From contig NZ_JAMDLG010000001.1 of NCBI RefSeq assembly GCF_023721715.1, positions 3,944,442 through 4,008,441 on the forward strand: DNA of 64,000 nt, written 5' to 3'. Below the pieces are notes generated by a model. It was given only the letters and a program-made list of their open reading frames with translations, was not told the DNA's origin and did not search any database. This DNA is from Parasegetibacter sp. NRK P23 (GTDB lineage: Bacteria > Bacteroidota > Bacteroidia > Chitinophagales > Chitinophagaceae). The first letter of the stretch is position 1. Every line of letters begins with the position of its first letter. This document shows, in pieces, positions 17,555-26,294 of the stretch. Both the position numbers and the translations under genes were made by a program.

Positions 17555-19003
17555 ATGGCATCATTAAAGTACGAATCACAGTTAAGAGAGCCATTGGTGA
17601 ACGGCACCAAAGATTACCACAAGGTAACCGAAGACATCGTTCGCCCTATTGAAGCCAAGCCGGCCCGACTGTGGTATGTAGGTTTCTACATTTCCGTGGC
17701 CCTGTTGTTGTTCGGTGTGTATTCCGTTTACCGTGAGGTGGCTTACGGTATCGGGGAATGGAACCTGAACAAGACCATCGGCTGGGGTTGGGACATCACC
17801 AACTTCGTATGGTGGGTAGGTATCGGTCACGCCGGTACACTGATCTCCGCGATCCTCCTCCTGTTCCGCCAGGGCTGGAGAACCGGGGTGAACCGCGCGG
17901 CGGAAGCGATGACCATCTTCGCCGTAATGTGCGCCGGTCAGTTCCCGATCTTCCACATGGGTCGTGTATGGATGGCCTTCTTCGTACTGCCTTACCCCAA
18001 CAGCCGCGGTCCGCTGTGGGTGAACTTCAACTCCCCGCTGCTTTGGGACGTATTCGCGATCTCTACTTACTTCACGGTATCCCTGTTGTTCTGGTACTCC
18101 GGCCTTCTGCCCGACTTCGCTACCGTTCGTGACCGTGCAAAAACTAAGCTCCGTAAAATGTTATACGGTGTGGCCGCCTTCGGATGGACAGGCTCCACCA
18201 AACACTGGCAACGCCATGAAGCGCTTTCGCTGGTACTGGCCGGTTTGAGTACACCACTCGTACTTTCCGTACACACCATTGTATCGTTCGACTTCGCCAC
18301 CTCCGTAATTCCCGGATGGCACACCACCATCTTCCCGCCATACTTCGTTGCGGGTGCGATCTTCTCCGGTTTCGCCATGGTGCAAACCCTGATGATCATC
18401 GTTAGAAAGATTCTTTATCTGGAAGATTATATCACGCTGGGCCACATCGAAGCGATGAACAAGGTAATCGTACTCACCGGTTGTATTGTGGGTTGTGCTT
18501 ACCTCACCGAATTGTTCATTGCCTGGTACTCCGGTGTGGAATACGAAAGATATGTGTTCTTCGAGAACCGTGCCGATCCGCTGAGTCCCTACGGATGGAG
18601 CTACTGGCTGATGATGACCTGTAACGTGGTATCTCCGCAGCTGTTCTGGTTCCGCAAGCTCAGAAGGAACATCACCTTCACGTTCTTCATGAGTATTATC
18701 GTGAACATCGGGATGTGGTTCGAACGTTTCGTGATCATCGTAACATCTTTGTACCGCGATTACCTGCCTTCTTCCTGGTCGGCTTACTACAGTCCATCCA
18801 TTTGGGAGATCGGCTTCTATCTCGGAACCTTCGGCTTGTTCTTTACCTGCTTCTTCCTGTTCGCCAAATACTTCCCTGTTATCGCCATCGCGGAGATCAA
18901 ACACGTACTGGCTACCACAGGTGAGGCGCAGAAAGAGAAGATGGAAGTGATTGAAAGTACAAGCGTGAATGATTTCGCACATGACCATGCGCATCACCAC
19001 TAG
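17555..19003 (+). CDS. actC: Alternative complex III subunit ActC, NrfD-like quinol-oxidising membrane subunit
   Basis: 482 residues with about ten hydrophobic helices, typical of the NrfD/PsrC family. Early helix GFYISVALLLFGVYSVYREV, then WGWDITNFVWWVGIGHAG, which contains the conserved region near the quinol site, and a later FPPYFVAGAIFSGFAM. ActC is the integral subunit that receives menaquinol electrons and passes them to ActB. The extreme C-terminus is histidine-rich (HDHAHHH). It lies 59 bp after actB and 42 bp before actD. Confidence 0.92.
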   Translation: MASLKYESQLREPLVNGTKDYHKVTEDIVRPIEAKPARLWYVGFYISVALLLFGVYSVYREVAYGIGEWNLNKTIGWGWDITNFVWWVGIGHAGTLISAILLLFRQGWRTGVNRAAEAMTIFAVMCAGQFPIFHMGRVWMAFFVLPYPNSRGPLWVNFNSPLLWDVFAISTYFTVSLLFWYSGLLPDFATVRDRAKTKLRKMLYGVAAFGWTGSTKHWQRHEALSLVLAGLSTPLVLSVHTIVSFDFATSVIPGWHTTIFPPYFVAGAIFSGFAMVQTLMIIVRKILYLEDYITLGHIEAMNKVIVLTGCIVGCAYLTELFIAWYSGVEYERYVFFENRADPLSPYGWSYWLMMTCNVVSPQLFWFRKLRRNITFTFFMSIIVNIGMWFERFVIIVTSLYRDYLPSSWSAYYSPSIWEIGFYLGTFGLFFTCFFLFAKYFPVIAIAEIKHVLATTGEAQKEKMEVIESTSVNDFAHDHAHHH

Positions 19004-19045
19004 GAAGAGACGGTAACAAATTGAATTATTATTAATTGAAGAATA

Positions 19046-19642
19046 ATGGCTGTTAAAAAATTCGTAGTAGGTTGTTTCAGTGAAGAGGCTACACTGTTTC
19101 CTGCGGTAAAAAAGGTACGCACAGCGGGTTATAAGATCCACGATGTGTACACGCCGTATCCTGTGCATGGTCTGGATCATGCACTGGGCCTTCGCGAGAC
19201 GAGCCTTCACACGGCAGGTTTCATTTACGGCATCACCGGTACCACCACGGCGCTTAGCTTTATGAGTTGGGTGTTTAACAAAGACTGGCCGATGAACATT
19301 GGTGGCAAACCCCATTTCCCGTTGCCCGCGTTCATTCCCATTACGTTCGAATTGACCGTGCTTTTCTCTGCGGTAGGAATGGTACTTACCTTCTGCTACC
19401 TGTGCCAGCTGGCGCCTTTCGTGAAGAAGCACCATTTCCATGCCCGCGCTACCGACGACCTGCATGTAATGGCCATTGAATGTACTTCTAAAACCAATGA
19501 GGCCGAAGTAATGGCGTTCCTCGAAGCCAACGGCGCGCAGGAAGTGCACACGCAGATGGCTGAAACCGGTTGGTGGCTGGGCCGCTACGACAAGGAAACA
19601 AAATTGTCTGAAGCAAAAGGTGTACGCCAGGAAGGACATTAA
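19046..19642 (+). CDS. actD: Alternative complex III subunit ActD (DUF3341)
   Basis: 198 residues. The N-terminal soluble part (FVVGCFSEEATLFPAVKKVR, YKIHDVYTPYPVHGLDHALG) is the DUF3341 signature. Two transmembrane helices follow (TAGFIYGITGTTTALSFMSW and FELTVLFSAVGMVLTFCYL), then a soluble C-terminus. ActD helps anchor the complex; no cofactor site is present. Gene order actABCDEF is intact. Confidence 0.9.
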   Translation: MAVKKFVVGCFSEEATLFPAVKKVRTAGYKIHDVYTPYPVHGLDHALGLRETSLHTAGFIYGITGTTTALSFMSWVFNKDWPMNIGGKPHFPLPAFIPITFELTVLFSAVGMVLTFCYLCQLAPFVKKHHFHARATDDLHVMAIECTSKTNEAEVMAFLEANGAQEVHTQMAETGWWLGRYDKETKLSEAKGVRQEGH

Positions 19643-19701
19643 TCATTTAAACGAGCAGCAGGCTGATCCGGGCAACCGGCCAGCTAAAAAAATACCATCG
19701 G

Positions 19702-20355
19702 ATGAAGAAATTATCAATCATAGCAGTTGTTACCGGCGCCGTAGTACTGGCCGCCTGCAGCGATGTTAAGCGCAAGCCCGGGAAAATATATATGCCCGAT
19801 ATGGCTTACAGCCGTGCATACGAGGCTTATTCGGTAACCGAGGAGCAACGCGCCGAATTGAAAAAACAAGGCATCAATTTCAGCAACTTACCCGTTGAAG
19901 GAACCATCAGCCGCGGCGAAATGCTTCCTTACAGCCTGAAAAATGATTCCGCAGGTTACGCGCTCAGCGCAGGAATCAGGAACCCGCTGCCCGCGCTCAC
20001 CGAACAGGAGATGCAGGAAACCGAAAGGCTCTACCTCATCAACTGCGGCATCTGCCATGGTCAGGCACTGGACGGAAACGGTCCGTTGTATAAAGATGGG
20101 GCCGGTCCTTACCCCGCGGCGCCACGGAACTTGCTGGACGACTATTCTAAAAAGCTCGCCGACGGTACCATGTTCCACGTGATGACTTACGGCCGGAACC
20201 TGATGGGCAGCTACGCTTCTCAATTGACACGCAAGCAAAGATGGATGATCGTTAGCTATATCAGGAACAAACAGGGACTTGGCGGCGCAACAGCAGCCGC
20301 GGCTTCGGATTCCACCGCAGCGGCCCCTAAAGCAGATTCAACAGCAACGAAGTAA
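19702..20355 (+). CDS. actE: Alternative complex III subunit ActE, monoheme cytochrome c lipoprotein
   Basis: 217 residues. A lipoprotein signal ends in VVLAAC (lipidated Cys about residue 19). A single heme site CGICHGQALDGNGPLY lies near 115, and the distal Met is probably in the MTYGRNLMGSYASQL segment. The Ala/Ser/Thr-rich tail is low complexity. It probably relays electrons to the terminal oxidase. Between actD and actF in the conserved order. Confidence 0.9.
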   Translation: MKKLSIIAVVTGAVVLAACSDVKRKPGKIYMPDMAYSRAYEAYSVTEEQRAELKKQGINFSNLPVEGTISRGEMLPYSLKNDSAGYALSAGIRNPLPALTEQEMQETERLYLINCGICHGQALDGNGPLYKDGAGPYPAAPRNLLDDYSKKLADGTMFHVMTYGRNLMGSYASQLTRKQRWMIVSYIRNKQGLGGATAAAASDSTAAAPKADSTATK

Positions 20356-20397
20356 ACCAAAACAGCATTTCGAAAAATCATTAAATAACAGTTGATA

Positions 20398-21627
20398 ATG
20401 GCTATCAGAGAACAATTTCAAATCACCGGCAGAATGCGCAACTGGGGACTGGGATTAACAGCGGTAGGCGCACTCGCGCTAATCCTGGGAGTCTTCACCC
20501 TCGGTATGAGTAAAGATGAGCATGATGTAGCGCGCTTCTGGGCCGTTCTGTTGCAAAACAGCGTATTCTTCCTGCTGGTAGTGAACGCCGCCATGTTCTT
20601 TATTTGCGCCACCACCCTCGCAATGGGTGGATGGCAGGTGGCTTTCAGAAGAGTTCCCGAAGCCATATCAGCGCTGGTTCCCGTTTTCGCTATCCTCGCC
20701 TTCATTGTGCTGATGGGTATTGTACTCGGTCACCAACACCATATTTACCACTGGCTCGATAAGGAGCACGTGGAGCACGACCCCATCCTGAAAGGGAAAT
20801 CGGGCTTCCTGAACGCGGGTTTCTTCACCACCTGGACAGTGATCACACTGGTGCTGTGGAGCTTCCTGGGCTGGAAAATGCGTAAGATGTCTTATGATTC
20901 CGATAAAAACGGGGTGATGAGCAAAGAACAAGGTCAGAAATTCATCTGGAAGAACACGGTTTGGGCCGGTCTGTTCCTGGTGTTCTTCGGTTTGACCGTT
21001 GCCTCCACCATTCCCTGGCTCTGGATCATGAGTATTGACGCGCACTGGTTCTCCACCATGTTCAGCTGGTACACTTTCGCTAGCACTTTCGTTTCCGGCA
21101 TGGCGCTGATCGCCCTGTTCGTGGTGTTCCTGAAAAACAACGGCTACCTTGAATACGTAAACAACGAGCACCTGCACGATATCGGTAAGTTCATGTTCGC
21201 GTTCTCTATCTTCTGGACCTACCTTTGGTTCTCCCAGTTCATGCTGATCTGGTACGCCAACTTCCCCGAAGAGACCATCTACTTCAAGGCAAGGCTGGAA
21301 GGTCCGTACAGGGGATTGTTCTTCTTCAACCTGATCGTGAACTTCGTGGCGCCTATCCTTATTCTGATGTCGCGCAATTCAAAAAGGAATTATTCCGTTG
21401 TAACTTTTATGGCGGTACTGATCATATTCGGCCACTGGATCGATGTTTACCTGATGGTGCAGCCCAGTGTTCAGAAAGAACATTTCCACCTGAACTGGTT
21501 CGATTTCGGTATCGCGGTATTGTACGTTGGACTGATTATTCTGCTGGTGGGAAGGCAACTGACGAAGCATTCCCTGCTCGCGAAGAACCACCCTTTCCTG
21601 AAAGAAAGTATTATTCACCATACTTAA
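20398..21627 (+). CDS. actF: Alternative complex III subunit ActF, membrane subunit
   Basis: 409 residues from ATG 20398; a TTG two codons earlier is not needed. About ten transmembrane helices, among them WGLGLTAVGALALILGVFTL, AGLFLVFFGLTVASTIPWLW and FMFAFSIFWTYLWFSQFMLI. ActF is paralogous to ActC and belongs to the same quinol:cytochrome c oxidoreductase family. The oxidase gene coxB follows 72 bp later, which suggests a combined ACIII-oxidase unit, as shown biochemically in Flavobacterium. Confidence 0.9.
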   Translation: MAIREQFQITGRMRNWGLGLTAVGALALILGVFTLGMSKDEHDVARFWAVLLQNSVFFLLVVNAAMFFICATTLAMGGWQVAFRRVPEAISALVPVFAILAFIVLMGIVLGHQHHIYHWLDKEHVEHDPILKGKSGFLNAGFFTTWTVITLVLWSFLGWKMRKMSYDSDKNGVMSKEQGQKFIWKNTVWAGLFLVFFGLTVASTIPWLWIMSIDAHWFSTMFSWYTFASTFVSGMALIALFVVFLKNNGYLEYVNNEHLHDIGKFMFAFSIFWTYLWFSQFMLIWYANFPEETIYFKARLEGPYRGLFFFNLIVNFVAPILILMSRNSKRNYSVVTFMAVLIIFGHWIDVYLMVQPSVQKEHFHLNWFDFGIAVLYVGLIILLVGRQLTKHSLLAKNHPFLKESIIHHT

Positions 21628-21699
21628 TCCGGAAAGTTCAGTAAACGAAAAGAGGAAGAAGCCATTTTATTTAGAAACTTTGTTTAATAGATCAATATC

Positions 21700-22755
21700 A
21701 TGTATTTATTAATTGTTACAGTAGTAGTATTGGTTTTTGTAGTAATCTTCCAGATTGCCAAAGCCAGTGAATACGTGTCTGTACTGAAGGGCGAAGAAAG
21801 AACGCGCCAGCAGAGCAACCGTATCAACGGTTTCCTGATGGTGGGCTTCCTGCTGCTCGGACTGGTGGGCGTATGGTGGTGCAACGACCTGCTGTACAAC
21901 AAGACCCTTTTGCCCCATGACTCCGCCTCCGTGGAAGGTGAACTGATCGACAGGATGATGTGGATCACCCTAGCGGTAACCGGCGCCGTATTCTTTATCA
22001 CGCAGATTGTACTGTTCGTGTTCGCTTTCAAATACCAGGAAAAACCCGGTCGCAAAGCGTTCTACTACCCCCACAACAACAAACTCGAACTTTTGTGGAC
22101 CGTTGTTCCCGCCCTGGTGCTCACCGTGATGGTAGGTTTCGGTCTGAAATACTGGTTCCGCATCACTTCCGACGCGCCTGAAAACGCCCTGGTGGTGGAA
22201 ATTACCGGAAAGCAGTTCAACTGGCTGTACCGTTACGCTGGTAAAGACCAGCAGTTCGGTAAAAAATATTACAAGAACATTGACGACTCCAAATCAAATG
22301 AACTGGGCCTGATCTGGGAAGATCCCGCCGCGCAGGACGATGTTACGCCTACCGTAATGTACATCGTGAAGAACCGTCCTGTTAAACTGGTGATCAACTC
22401 CCGTGATGTGGTACATGATGTGGGTTTGGCGCACTTCCGTATGAAGATGGACGCGGTACCGGGAACCCCTACAACAATGTGGTTCACACCGAAGTACACC
22501 ACCGCGGAAATGAAGGAAATGACCAACAACCCCAACTTCACCTACGAAATTTCCTGCGACCAGATGTGCGGCAAGGGGCACTACTCCATGAGAGGGGTGA
22601 TTGAGGTGGTTACCCAGGAAGAGTTCGACCTGTGGATGATGAAGCAGAAACCGCAGTACCTGGTGGCGCATCCCGATAAGGATCCCGCTAACCAGAAGCC
22701 AGCGGGAACACCAGCCGGTGATTCCACCGCCACAAAAAGCATTGCCCAGAAATAA
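21700..22755 (+). CDS. coxB: Cytochrome c oxidase subunit II
   Basis: 351 residues. An extra N-terminal helix (YLLIVTVVVLVFVVIFQIA) precedes the usual two helices (about 45-65 and 85-110). The cupredoxin domain carries the CuA ligands H239 (DVVHDVGL), C286, C290, H294 and M297 (CDQMCGKGHYSM). The residue between the cysteines that is normally Glu is Gln288; it binds copper through its backbone, so activity is probably kept. There is no fused heme c domain, consistent with electrons arriving from ActE or ActA. The tail is Pro/Ala-rich. Confidence 0.92.
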   Translation: MYLLIVTVVVLVFVVIFQIAKASEYVSVLKGEERTRQQSNRINGFLMVGFLLLGLVGVWWCNDLLYNKTLLPHDSASVEGELIDRMMWITLAVTGAVFFITQIVLFVFAFKYQEKPGRKAFYYPHNNKLELLWTVVPALVLTVMVGFGLKYWFRITSDAPENALVVEITGKQFNWLYRYAGKDQQFGKKYYKNIDDSKSNELGLIWEDPAAQDDVTPTVMYIVKNRPVKLVINSRDVVHDVGLAHFRMKMDAVPGTPTTMWFTPKYTTAEMKEMTNNPNFTYEISCDQMCGKGHYSMRGVIEVVTQEEFDLWMMKQKPQYLVAHPDKDPANQKPAGTPAGDSTATKSIAQK

Positions 22756-22805
22756 TTTGAACAAGAGACGCGAAGTTTATTAAGGTTATTGAAAAAAACA
22801 TTCTC

Positions 22806-24623
22806 ATGAGCAACGAAGCCACAATACACGCACACGGAACGGAACATGCGCACGATGTGCATCACGACAGCCATGGTGATCATCACCATCATGAGACCTT
22901 CATTTCGAAGTACATCTTCAGTATGGATCACAAGATGATCGCCAAGCAGTTCCTGTTTACAGGAATCATGTGGGCCATCATCGGGGGGCTCTTCTCCGTG
23001 ATCTTCCGTTTGCAACTCGGTTACCCCGATCAAACCTTCCCTTTCCTGGAAGACCTGCTCGGTAAATGGGCCAAGGGTGGTAAACTGAACGCTGAATTTT
23101 ATTATGCCCTCGTTACCATGCACGGTACCGTACTCGTGTTCTTCGTACTGACGGCGGGCCTCAGCGGAACGTTCTCCAACTTCCTGATCCCCCTGCAGAT
23201 CGGTGCACGCGATATGGCTTCGCCTTTCATGAACATGCTGAGCTACTGGTTCTTCTTCCTGGCCAGCGTGGTGATGTTCTCTTCTATCTTCGTACAAACA
23301 GGCCCTGCGAGTGGCGGATGGACATCTTATCCTCCGTTGAGTGCCCTCGGTGCCGCTTCCGAAGGCTCTAAAGTGGGTATGGACCTCTGGCTCGTTTCCA
23401 TGGCGCTCTTCGTGGTATCTTCCCTGCTGGGCGGCCTGAACTATATTTCAACCGTGTTGAACATGCGTACCAAAGGTATGAGCATGACGAGGATGCCGCT
23501 CACCATCTGGGCGTTCTTCTTCACTGCTGTACTGGGTGTACTTTCTTTCCCTGTATTGCTGAGCGGATTCATCCTGCTGCTGTTCGACCGCCACGGTGGT
23601 ACCAGCTTCTACCTCAGCGATATCTTCATTTCAGGTGTGGGCGCTCTTCCCAACGAAGGTGGTAGCGCTATCCTTTACCAGCACTTGTTCTGGTTCCTGG
23701 GTCACCCTGAAGTGTACATCATCCTGCTCCCCGCGATGGGTATGGCCTCGGAGATTCTTTCTACCAATGCCCGCAAGCCCATCTTCGGATATATGGCCAT
23801 GGTTGCCTCCCTGTTCGCGATCACCGTACTGGCGTTCCTGGTTTGGGCGCACCACATGTTCGTGACGGGATTGAACCCCTTCCTCGGCGCGTTCTTCGTA
23901 CTGCTGACGCTGCTCATCGCGGTACCTTCCGCCATCAAGGTGTTCAACTGGCTCACCACCATCTGGAGGGGTAATATCAGGTTTACGCCCGGTATGCTCT
24001 TCGCGATCGGTTTCGTGAGCCTGTTCATCTCGGGCGGTCTTACAGGTATCTTCCTTGGTAACTCTACCCTGGATATTCACCTGCACGATACTTACTTTGT
24101 AATTGCGCACTTCCACATTGTAATGGGTGTATCAGCATTCTTCGGCATGTTCGCCGGGGTATACCACTGGTTCCCCAAAATGTTCGGACGTTATCTGAAT
24201 AACACACTGGCCTACATTCACTTCTGGATCACGCTGATCGGTGCTTACCTGATCTTCTGGCCCATGCACTATGAAGGATTGGCCGGTATGCCCCGCCGTT
24301 ACCTCGATTACAGCGGATGGGAATCGTTCAAACAATTCGTGGAACTGAACAAATTCATCAGTATTGTAGCGATCCTGGTATTCGCGGTTCAACTGTTGTT
24401 CGTATTCAACTACTTCTATTCCATGTTCAAGGGAAGAAAAGTGACGGATACCAACCCGTGGAAATCAACTACGCTGGAATGGACCACTCCCATCAATCCC
24501 GGTCACGGCAACTGGCCTGGTGAAATTCCCGAAGTACACCGCTGGGCGTACGATTACGGTAAGGATGGGAAGGATTTCATTCCGCAAACCGAACCGGTTC
24601 ATCCTCAGGAAAGCAAGCACTAA
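22806..24623 (+). CDS. ctaD: Cytochrome c oxidase subunit I
   Basis: 605 residues, 12 or more helices. The heme and copper ligands are visible: HGTVLVFFVL (low-spin heme His), WFLGHPEVYI (CuB His cross-linked to Tyr, with the Glu of A1-type oxidases), WAHHMFVTG (two CuB His), and HDTYFVIAHFHIVMG (heme a3 and heme a His). The protein is therefore an A1-type heme-copper oxidase. The first 29 residues hold 11 His, a possible copper-handling tail. It is the last gene before a strong terminator at 24635-24667. Confidence 0.95.
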   Translation: MSNEATIHAHGTEHAHDVHHDSHGDHHHHETFISKYIFSMDHKMIAKQFLFTGIMWAIIGGLFSVIFRLQLGYPDQTFPFLEDLLGKWAKGGKLNAEFYYALVTMHGTVLVFFVLTAGLSGTFSNFLIPLQIGARDMASPFMNMLSYWFFFLASVVMFSSIFVQTGPASGGWTSYPPLSALGAASEGSKVGMDLWLVSMALFVVSSLLGGLNYISTVLNMRTKGMSMTRMPLTIWAFFFTAVLGVLSFPVLLSGFILLLFDRHGGTSFYLSDIFISGVGALPNEGGSAILYQHLFWFLGHPEVYIILLPAMGMASEILSTNARKPIFGYMAMVASLFAITVLAFLVWAHHMFVTGLNPFLGAFFVLLTLLIAVPSAIKVFNWLTTIWRGNIRFTPGMLFAIGFVSLFISGGLTGIFLGNSTLDIHLHDTYFVIAHFHIVMGVSAFFGMFAGVYHWFPKMFGRYLNNTLAYIHFWITLIGAYLIFWPMHYEGLAGMPRRYLDYSGWESFKQFVELNKFISIVAILVFAVQLLFVFNYFYSMFKGRKVTDTNPWKSTTLEWTTPINPGHGNWPGEIPEVHRWAYDYGKDGKDFIPQTEPVHPQESKH

Positions 24624-24634
24624 AGATATTTGGC

Positions 24635-24667
24635 AATGCCCTGAACCAGTGTCAGGGCATTTTTTTC
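24635..24667 (+). terminator. Rho-independent terminator after ctaD
   Basis: Perfect 10-bp stem AATGCCCTGA / TCAGGGCATT with a 7-nt loop, then a run of seven T. It ends the act-coxB-ctaD transcript. Confidence 0.9.
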
Positions 24668-24686
24668 AGATTCAGATTTAAACCGG

Positions 24687-24693
24687 AAGGAGG
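24687..24693 (+). promoter_or_regulatory. Shine-Dalgarno site that fixes a TTG start for ctaB
   Basis: AAGGAGG ends six bases before TTG 24700. Strong SD sites are rare in Bacteroidota, so this one supports the non-ATG start. Confidence 0.65.
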
Positions 24694-24699
24694 AAGACT

Positions 24700-25623
24700 T
24701 TGAGCGAAAAAGCAACCAGGCACTCTAAAGTGCGCGATTACATGTTGCTCATGAAATTCACACTGAGTTTCACGGTGGTCTTCTCCTGTGTGATCAGTTA
24801 CCTGCTGGTGCCCGGTGTGTTCTTTAACCTGAAAATGGTGTCGCTGCTGTTTTTGGGCGGAATGCTGGTAACGGGCGCGGCCAACGCCATCAACCAGATT
24901 GTGGAGAAGGATACGGACGCGATGATGAAACGTACCGCCGTAAGGCCCATCGCTTCGGGGAGAATGAGTGTAACGGAAGGTTGGCTCTTTGTTTGGGTGG
25001 CCGGAATAGCCGGAACCCTGATTATGTGGTATTATTTTAACTGGATGGCCGCCTTATGGTCGGTATTCAGTTTGTTTTTATACGCTTACATCTATACGCC
25101 GCTGAAGAAAGTAAATTCAGTTGCGGTATTGGTGGGAGCGGTTCCCGGGGCGCTTCCCTGCCTGATTGGCTGGGTGGCAGGCGCTGATGCGCACACGCCG
25201 GGTGGATGGGTGCTCTTTGCCATACAGTTTTTCTGGCAGCTGCCGCATTTCTGGGCCATCGCCTGGGTGGCGCATGGAGATTATTCCCGCGCAGGGTTCA
25301 AATTCATGCTCCCCACTGCTGAAGGTCCTACTAAATTTACGGCAGTGCAAACCATTATGTACTCGGCCCTGCTGATCCCGATTTGTATTTTACCTTACGT
25401 GTTGGGGATGACTGGAAAAGCAAGTCTGATCCTGATTTTCTTCGCCAACCTGTACATGGTATTGCAATGTGTGCGGCTTTTCAGAAGAATGGATGTGCCT
25501 TCGGCCAGAAGAGTGATGTTTACGAGCTACCTCTACCTGCCTATCGTGTTGTTGTTTTTGTTGTGGGATAAGGGGGAACATGGAGGATCGCTGTCCATTT
25601 TACTTGGACTTTATGGAAAATAG
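24700..25623 (+). CDS. ctaB: Protoheme IX farnesyltransferase (heme O synthase)
   Basis: 307 residues from TTG 24700, chosen because of the AAGGAGG site and because the next ATG (24742) would cut the usual N-terminus. UbiA-type prenyltransferase with about nine helices. The first Asp-rich motif is NAINQIVEKDTDAMMKRTAVR (N-x4-8-D-x3-D type); the second loop is around YIYTPLKKVNSVAVLVGA. It farnesylates heme B to heme O, which CtaA (48537-49613) then oxidises to heme A for CtaD. First gene after the ctaD terminator and head of a second oxidase transcript. Confidence 0.93.
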   Translation: MSEKATRHSKVRDYMLLMKFTLSFTVVFSCVISYLLVPGVFFNLKMVSLLFLGGMLVTGAANAINQIVEKDTDAMMKRTAVRPIASGRMSVTEGWLFVWVAGIAGTLIMWYYFNWMAALWSVFSLFLYAYIYTPLKKVNSVAVLVGAVPGALPCLIGWVAGADAHTPGGWVLFAIQFFWQLPHFWAIAWVAHGDYSRAGFKFMLPTAEGPTKFTAVQTIMYSALLIPICILPYVLGMTGKASLILIFFANLYMVLQCVRLFRRMDVPSARRVMFTSYLYLPIVLLFLLWDKGEHGGSLSILLGLYGK

Positions 25624-25654
25624 AATAGATTTTTAATTTCTTAATAAGTGAAGA

Positions 25655-26221
25655 ATGAACCTGACCATGAGTGAACAAAGAAAAAAGATACACCCCCACA
25701 AGTTTACCATGTGGATCGCGCTGGGCAGCATCATCATGATGTTCGCCGGTTTAACGAGTGCGTATATTGTAAAAAGGAACCAGGGCAACTGGCAGGAGTT
25801 CCGCATCCCGATGGAATTTTATTATTCCACCGCGGTGATCCTGGTAAGTAGTCTCACGATCCAGATGGCGCTGCGCGCCTTCAAGGACCGTGAAATGGTG
25901 AAGTACAGAAGGCTCATCACCATCACCGCCCTCTTAGGCGTGGTATTTATGGTGATGCAGTGGTTCGGTTTCGGGCAATTGTACCAGACGGGTATCCGTT
26001 TAGATGGAAACGTTTCCGGCTCTTTCCTGTTCGTGATCACCGGGCTGCACATGGTACACGTATTGGGTGGTGTGGTAGCGCTGATCGTGATGTTCTTTAA
26101 AGCGTTCAGAAGACAAAAAAGAACATACAGTTCAGTAGGGATAGAAGTGGCGAGCACGTACTGGCACTTTGTAGATATACTCTGGATTTATCTTTTCGTG
26201 TTTTTTCTGTGGATCCAGTAG
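25655..26221 (+). CDS. Cytochrome c oxidase subunit III family protein (first copy)
   Basis: 188 residues with five predicted helices (MWIALGSIIMMFAGLTSAYI, ...YYSTAVILVSSLTIQMAL..., ITALLGVVFMVMQWF, LFVITGLHMVHVLGGVVALI, STYWHFVDILWIYLFVFFLW). The HxxHVxGG and YWHFVDxLWI motifs are those of subunit III. It is shorter than the second copy downstream; a tandem pair is usual in this phylum. Internal ATG 25667 is a possible start. Follows ctaB by 31 bp. Confidence 0.88.
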   Translation: MNLTMSEQRKKIHPHKFTMWIALGSIIMMFAGLTSAYIVKRNQGNWQEFRIPMEFYYSTAVILVSSLTIQMALRAFKDREMVKYRRLITITALLGVVFMVMQWFGFGQLYQTGIRLDGNVSGSFLFVITGLHMVHVLGGVVALIVMFFKAFRRQKRTYSSVGIEVASTYWHFVDILWIYLFVFFLWIQ

Positions 26222-26265
26222 CAATAAAATTGGCGGAAAATTAAACAGTTAACAGGATTGTAAAT

Positions 26266-26273
26266 TAAATTTG
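26266..26273 (+). promoter_or_regulatory. Possible internal promoter (-7 box) before second subunit III gene
   Basis: TAAATTTG lies 22 bases before ATG 26295 in an AT-rich 73-bp gap. No good -33 box; weak support. Confidence 0.3.
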
Positions 26274-26294
26274 CGAATCTATTAAAACAATCAC

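Noticed and set aside
18161..19639. 492-codon open frame on the minus strand
   Set aside because: Antisense to actC and actD, whose family motifs are clear; the translation is low in hydrophobic order and has no start context.
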